NCBI GenBank assembly: GCA_031404455.1
Contig: JANNHP010000353.1
Span: forward strand, 1 to 7,684
DNA: 7,684 bases
Reading direction: 5' to 3'
Source: JANNHP01 sp031404455
GTDB taxonomy: Bacteria > Planctomycetota > JAJSAM01 > JAJVHW01
Below are positions 4,626-7,684 of the stretch, one piece after another. A model generated the notes under the pieces. It had not been told where the DNA came from, did not search any database, and was given only the letters and a program-made list of their open reading frames with translations. The position numbers and the translations under genes are program-made. Numbering within the stretch: position 1 is the stretch's first letter; each line of letters opens with the position of its first letter.

Positions 4626-6541
4626 TCCCTGAGCTTCTGCTCGAGCAGTTCCGACGCGACGCCGAGGAGGTTCCTCGACGTGATCATGCCGACGAGCTTC
4701 CCGTCCTTCGCGACGACCGGCAGGCAGCCGACGTCCTTCTGCCGCATCACCTCGATGGCGACGAGCGTGGAGGTGTCGGGCGTGACCGTCCACGGGTCGC
4801 GCTTCATCACGTCGGAGACGGGGATCGGCTTCGGGTCGGACTCCTGCAGCCACTGCGCCGCGGCGCGCAGCACCGCGCGGTAGCTGATCAACCCGATGAG
4901 CTTGTGCTGCGCGTCCTCGACGGGGATGTGGCGCACGCGCTCCCAGATCATGAGGTTCAGCACGAGGTCGAGCGGGTCGTCCTCGTGGACGGTGACGAAG
5001 TCCGTCCCCATGAACTGCTCGACCTTGACGTAGTTGTGCCTCCAGCCGCCGCCCTCTTCGATCCGCGCGAGGTCCCAGCGCGAGACGGGCGTGTTGTCGC
5101 GCTGACGGCGGATCGCCGCGGCGGTCAGGGCGTTGACGCGCTCGCCGTCGGTGCCCTTGTTGCGCATCTCGGCGAACGAGCGCAGCGCCCAGTTCGAGCC
5201 CGTGCGCCCGGAGTCCACGCGTTCGGCGATCACGCCCATGTAGCGCTCGACGTCGCCGCGATCGACGCCGGTCGAGAGCAGTGCGTCTCGCGCGATCGGC
5301 ACGAGCATCTCGAGCACGATCTGCTGCGCGGGGGCGACGACACCGTCGAGCCACGTGAACTGCGCGCCGAGTCCGAGGCGCGCCGCGGCGAAGAAGTTGC
5401 CCTTCGCGTCGTCGAACGAGATGTGCTTCGTGATGTCCTCGTGCTGCTTCGCGAGTCCGAGGACGAGCCCGTACCAGAACGCCGCGTTCGCCACCTCGTC
5501 GACGGGAGTCGGCCCCGAGGGAAGTGCGCGCGCCTCGATGCGCAGGTGGGGTTTCCCCTCCATGATCCCGTAGCACGCGCGGTTCCAGCGGTAGATGGTG
5601 CCGTTGTGCAGCCGCAGCGCGCGGAGCGTCGGGACGCCGCCGCGGTCGAGGACCTCGAACGGGTCGTCCTCGGGGTCCGCGGCGATGAGCACGCGGTAGC
5701 GGGAGATGTTCTCCTGGAAGAGCTCGACGACGCTGTGCTTCACCCACTGGCGCCCGAAGTCCACGCGCGGCGGCACCTCGCGGACTCCGGACGACGAGGC
5801 GCGCGTGTCCACCGACTGCTGGAAGAGGGCGACGCGCGTCTCGTTCCAGAGCCGGCGGCCGAAGAGCATCGGCGAGTTCGTCGCGGCCGCGAGCACCGGC
5901 GCCGTCGCGACCTGCGCGATGTTGTACATCTTCGCGAATTCGGTCGCCCCGACCTGCAGGTGGCACTGGAAGCTCGTGTTGCAGCTCTCGAGCATCACGT
6001 TGTCGTGCTTGACGTGGAGCTCGTCCACGCCCTTCAGGTGGATCTCGTAGTCGCCGCCGCGGAGCTTCGTCATCGCCTTGTTGAGCGCGAAGTAGCGCGG
6101 GATCGGCGTCATGTTGTCGAGGCCGAGGTCGGATTTGCGGATCGTCGGCAGGATCCCCGTGAGCACGATGTCGTTGCCGATCTCGTGCGCGGCGTGCCGC
6201 GCCTTCTCGAGGAGCCCCGTGAGCTGCGCCTCGGTCGCGGAGAGGCACATCCCGCCGTAGGGCTGCGGGTCGAGGTTCATCTCGAGGTTGAAGAGCGCGA
6301 CCTCGGTGACGAAGTGGTCGTCCTGCAGCCGCTCGATCATCTTCAGGGCGCTCGGGGCGGGGCGGAAGTCGCGGTCGACGAGGAAGACCTCCTGCTCCGC
6401 GCCGATGCGGCGGACGCCCTCCTCGATCATGCCTTCCTTCAGCATGCGCTCGAGCGCCTGCACGTCGCGGAGGAGCCGCTTGGTGAACGCTCGGAGGAGT
6501 TCGCCTTCGTTCTCGGTGTCGAGGACCTGCTTGTCACCCAC
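4622..6541 (-). CDS. GCS2-type glutamate-cysteine-ligase-like carboxylate-amine ligase fused to a CBS-domain pair
   Basis: The 639-residue protein has a ligase domain at about 40-480 and two CBS domains at about 507-560 and 574-630. Ligase features are GAEQE (47-51) and FNLEMNLDP (84-92), acidic residues of the ATP/metal site; a TSFQCHLQV stretch where GCS2 enzymes have a His-containing strand; and RIEARALPSGPT followed by a conserved helix. The CBS parts show RHIPVED...LIGLIS (31-46 of the tail) and VGCLPVV...LVGMIT, the usual CBS pattern, and may bind adenine nucleotides to regulate activity. Family members join an amino acid to a carboxylate with ATP; a true glutathione-pathway role is not established. 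The GTG start at 6541 follows an in-frame TAA 9 nt upstream, which rules out a longer protein, and the MGD... beginning fits my memory of relatives. No clear ribosome site; a hairpin sits just upstream. It is the first gene of a coupled pair with the deacylase. Confidence 0.87.
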   Translation of the reverse strand: MGDKQVLDTENEGELLRAFTKRLLRDVQALERMLKEGMIEEGVRRIGAEQEVFLVDRDFRPAPSALKMIERLQDDHFVTEVALFNLEMNLDPQPYGGMCLSATEAQLTGLLEKARHAAHEIGNDIVLTGILPTIRKSDLGLDNMTPIPRYFALNKAMTKLRGGDYEIHLKGVDELHVKHDNVMLESCNTSFQCHLQVGATEFAKMYNIAQVATAPVLAAATNSPMLFGRRLWNETRVALFQQSVDTRASSSGVREVPPRVDFGRQWVKHSVVELFQENISRYRVLIAADPEDDPFEVLDRGGVPTLRALRLHNGTIYRWNRACYGIMEGKPHLRIEARALPSGPTPVDEVANAAFWYGLVLGLAKQHEDITKHISFDDAKGNFFAAARLGLGAQFTWLDGVVAPAQQIVLEMLVPIARDALLSTGVDRGDVERYMGVIAERVDSGRTGSNWALRSFAEMRNKGTDGERVNALTAAAIRRQRDNTPVSRWDLARIEEGGGWRHNYVKVEQFMGTDFVTVHEDDPLDLVLNLMIWERVRHIPVEDAQHKLIGLISYRAVLRAAAQWLQESDPKPIPVSDVMKRDPWTVTPDTSTLVAIEVMRQKDVGCLPVVAKDGKLVGMITSRNLLGVASELLEQKLRE

Positions 6542-6549
6542 GGGCCAGG

Positions 6550-6588
6550 GTTATACCCAAAGCCTGCGAGGCGCAGGCTTTGGATAAC
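6550..6588. promoter_or_regulatory. Long hairpin in the leader of the ligase-CBS gene
   Basis: CCAAAGCCTGCG (6557-6568) and CGCAGGCTTTGG (6572-6583) form a perfect 12-bp stem with an AGG loop. Outside it, GTTAT (6550-6554) pairs with ATAAC (6584-6588), with a 2-nt bulge on the left arm, extending the stem to 17 bp. The structure ends 8 nt before the GTG start on the minus strand and lies in the 125-nt gap between divergent genes (6542-6666). There is no T-run, so it is not a typical terminator. On the minus strand the inner edge reads TATAAC (6555-6550), a possible -10 box that would give a nearly leaderless transcript, though no matching -35 is evident. It could be an operator for a dimeric regulator, an RNA element controlling translation, or a dispersed palindrome. 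Confidence 0.65.
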
Positions 6589-6666
6589 GCGCAGAGCGGG
6601 GCGCGCCGGGCGGGTGGCAGGCGCCGCGTGCCGCACCTCCGCGTCCGCGGATAGCATCGCCCGGGG

Positions 6667-7684
6667 ATGCAGGCGAACCGACACGTCAGGGTGGCCTTTG
6701 CGATCGTGCTCCTCGCCGGGCTCTGTCACGCTTCGCCCGACGCGGAGACGGCTCAGCGCACGCGCGTCCAGCAACTCGTCGAGATGATCGCCACGGGCGA
6801 CGTCGCGTCGCGCGCGGCGGCGGCGGACGAGCTCGTCAAGCTCGGACGTCCCGCGGTGCCCGACGTCGGCCGGTTCGCGCACGTCATCCGCGACGCCGCG
6901 GGCCGGGACGTCCTCGCCGGGGCCTTCGCTCGCATGGGGCTCGAGGATTCGATCGCGCTCCTCGTCGGCTGGTCGTCCAACTGGTCGGTCAAGGGACGGC
7001 CGCAGATGCGGGAGCTCGTCACCGCGCTGCGCGCCCTGCGCGACCCGAAGCTCGCGTCGCAGGCCGATCTCGTCCCCGCCGTCGCCACGAACGCTGCGCG
7101 CGTGCCGCCCGACGCCGAGTTCGCGATCGGCGAGACGCTTCCCGGGGCGATCGCGTGGGGCGACTTCGCGGTCCGGAAAGCGAAGGGCGGGATCCAGGTC
7201 GACGTCGAGGGCAACGGCGCGCGGTGGGAGACCGTCGAAGGCGACCGGCCGCGCGCGGTCCGCGTGGGTCCGCGCAAGCGGCCGATCCTCGTCTACAGGA
7301 GACTCGACCGCTGGTACGCCGCGTCGGCGTCGCTCCTCGCCGGCAAGCTCCGAGCCGAGGATGTCGAGCTCTGGGACGCCGACCTCGACGGCACGTTCAC
7401 CGGCCCGCGGGACTTCGTCCGCCTCGGCGACGGCGCGTACCAGCGCATCCCCGAGGACGGCCTCGTCCACGGCCCGCAGGGACTCGCGATCCTCGGCGTC
7501 CGCGCGACGGACGAGGGCGCGACCGTCACGCTCGTCCCCGAGCCGCTCCCGCCCGACGTGGGGGAGTGGACGCTGCGCGCGCTCGGCGTCGTGAACGAGT
7601 GGCGGCGCAGCGTTGCGCTGCCGCCGGTGCTCCTCAACCTCACTCGCAGCGCGGCGTGCGCGAAGCACGTCGACTACTGGCGCC
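6667..7684 (+). CDS. Secreted protein with helical N-terminal region and probable CAP/SCP domain (339 codons, truncated at the right edge)
   Basis: An ATG at 6667 opens a frame that continues to the window end with consistent G/C third positions. Residues 1-27 look like a signal peptide (hydrophobic VAFAIVLLAGL, then SPDA). Residues about 30-140 are Ala/Leu/Arg-rich and helical, possibly HEAT-like. The middle part contains an acidic turn, DADLDGTFTGPRD, resembling calcium-loop-like repeats. The last visible stretch, with NEWRR, LPPVLLN and SAACAKHVDYW, resembles the start of a CAP/SCP domain (N-x-x-R, then ...A...H...Y). In memory, extracytoplasmic proteins of Planctomycetota and related phyla show such a layout. 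Its function is unknown; most of the presumed CAP domain lies outside the window. No strong ribosome site precedes the ATG. It is divergent from the ligase unit and may share regulation through the intergenic hairpin region. Confidence 0.75.
   Translation, partial: MQANRHVRVAFAIVLLAGLCHASPDAETAQRTRVQQLVEMIATGDVASRAAAADELVKLGRPAVPDVGRFAHVIRDAAGRDVLAGAFARMGLEDSIALLVGWSSNWSVKGRPQMRELVTALRALRDPKLASQADLVPAVATNAARVPPDAEFAIGETLPGAIAWGDFAVRKAKGGIQVDVEGNGARWETVEGDRPRAVRVGPRKRPILVYRRLDRWYAASASLLAGKLRAEDVELWDADLDGTFTGPRDFVRLGDGAYQRIPEDGLVHGPQGLAILGVRATDEGATVTLVPEPLPPDVGEWTLRALGVVNEWRRSVALPPVLLNLTRSAACAKHVDYWR

Noticed and set aside
3684..6248. A very long minus-strand frame that would extend the hydrolase N-terminus through the ligase gene
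   Set aside because: Only the part from 4625 onward matches the aspartoacylase family; the upstream part is an out-of-frame, Arg-rich reading of the ligase gene, and the ATGA overlap marks the real start.
6550..6588. Rho-independent terminator
   Set aside because: Strong stem but no T-run on either strand, and it lies between divergent starts where no gene ends.
4352..6787. Plus-strand open frame of about 800 codons opposite the ligase and hydrolase genes
   Set aside because: High GC removes stop codons from this frame; the translation is Arg/Asp/Val-rich with no family signature, while the minus strand encodes recognisable enzymes.

Overview
The window is GC-rich DNA (third codon positions are overwhelmingly G or C). 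It carries seven protein genes: six on the minus strand and one at the right edge on the plus strand. Base composition, GTG starts, a heme-bearing sensor and a HybA/HybB-type redox module suggest an uncultivated or environmental bacterium of the Acidobacteriota, Planctomycetota, Myxococcota or Eisenbacteria kind. There is no rRNA or other phylogenetic marker, so this placement is inference.

Region 1 (positions 1-3299, minus strand, transcribed right to left) is a compact redox operon. It starts with a membrane-anchored, GcvH-like lipoyl-domain protein (3299-2619). Next come a HybA-like ferredoxin with four [4Fe-4S] clusters and a C-terminal membrane helix (2594-1797) and a HybB/NrfD-family quinone-reactive membrane protein (1810-605). 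Last is the N-terminal part of a transmembrane sensor whose extracytoplasmic domain has two heme c attachment motifs (603 to the left edge). Overlaps and 1-24 nt gaps indicate one transcript. No hydrogenase or other catalytic subunit is visible. I infer an electron-transfer module between the quinone pool and an unknown partner, possibly through a lipoyl group, with a heme redox sensor made from the same message.

Region 2 (3300-3683) is about 384 nt without a gene. It holds stem-loops, a 39-nt-period direct repeat and an inverted copy of the repeat's core, resembling REP/BIME sequence. The second repeat copy contains the stop codon of the neighbouring deacylase gene. The promoter of the redox operon should also lie here.

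Region 3 (3684-6541, minus strand) is a two-gene unit joined by an ATGA overlap: a GCS2-type glutamate-cysteine-ligase-like enzyme fused to a pair of CBS domains, then a zinc-dependent succinylglutamate desuccinylase/aspartoacylase family protein. One family forms amide bonds and the other hydrolyses them, so a make-and-break pair for one unknown metabolite is plausible.

Region 4 (6542-7684) is a 125-nt divergent intergenic stretch with a striking hairpin immediately upstream of the ligase gene. It is followed on the plus strand by the start of a secreted protein with a helical N-terminal region and what looks like the beginning of a CAP/SCP domain, cut by the window edge.
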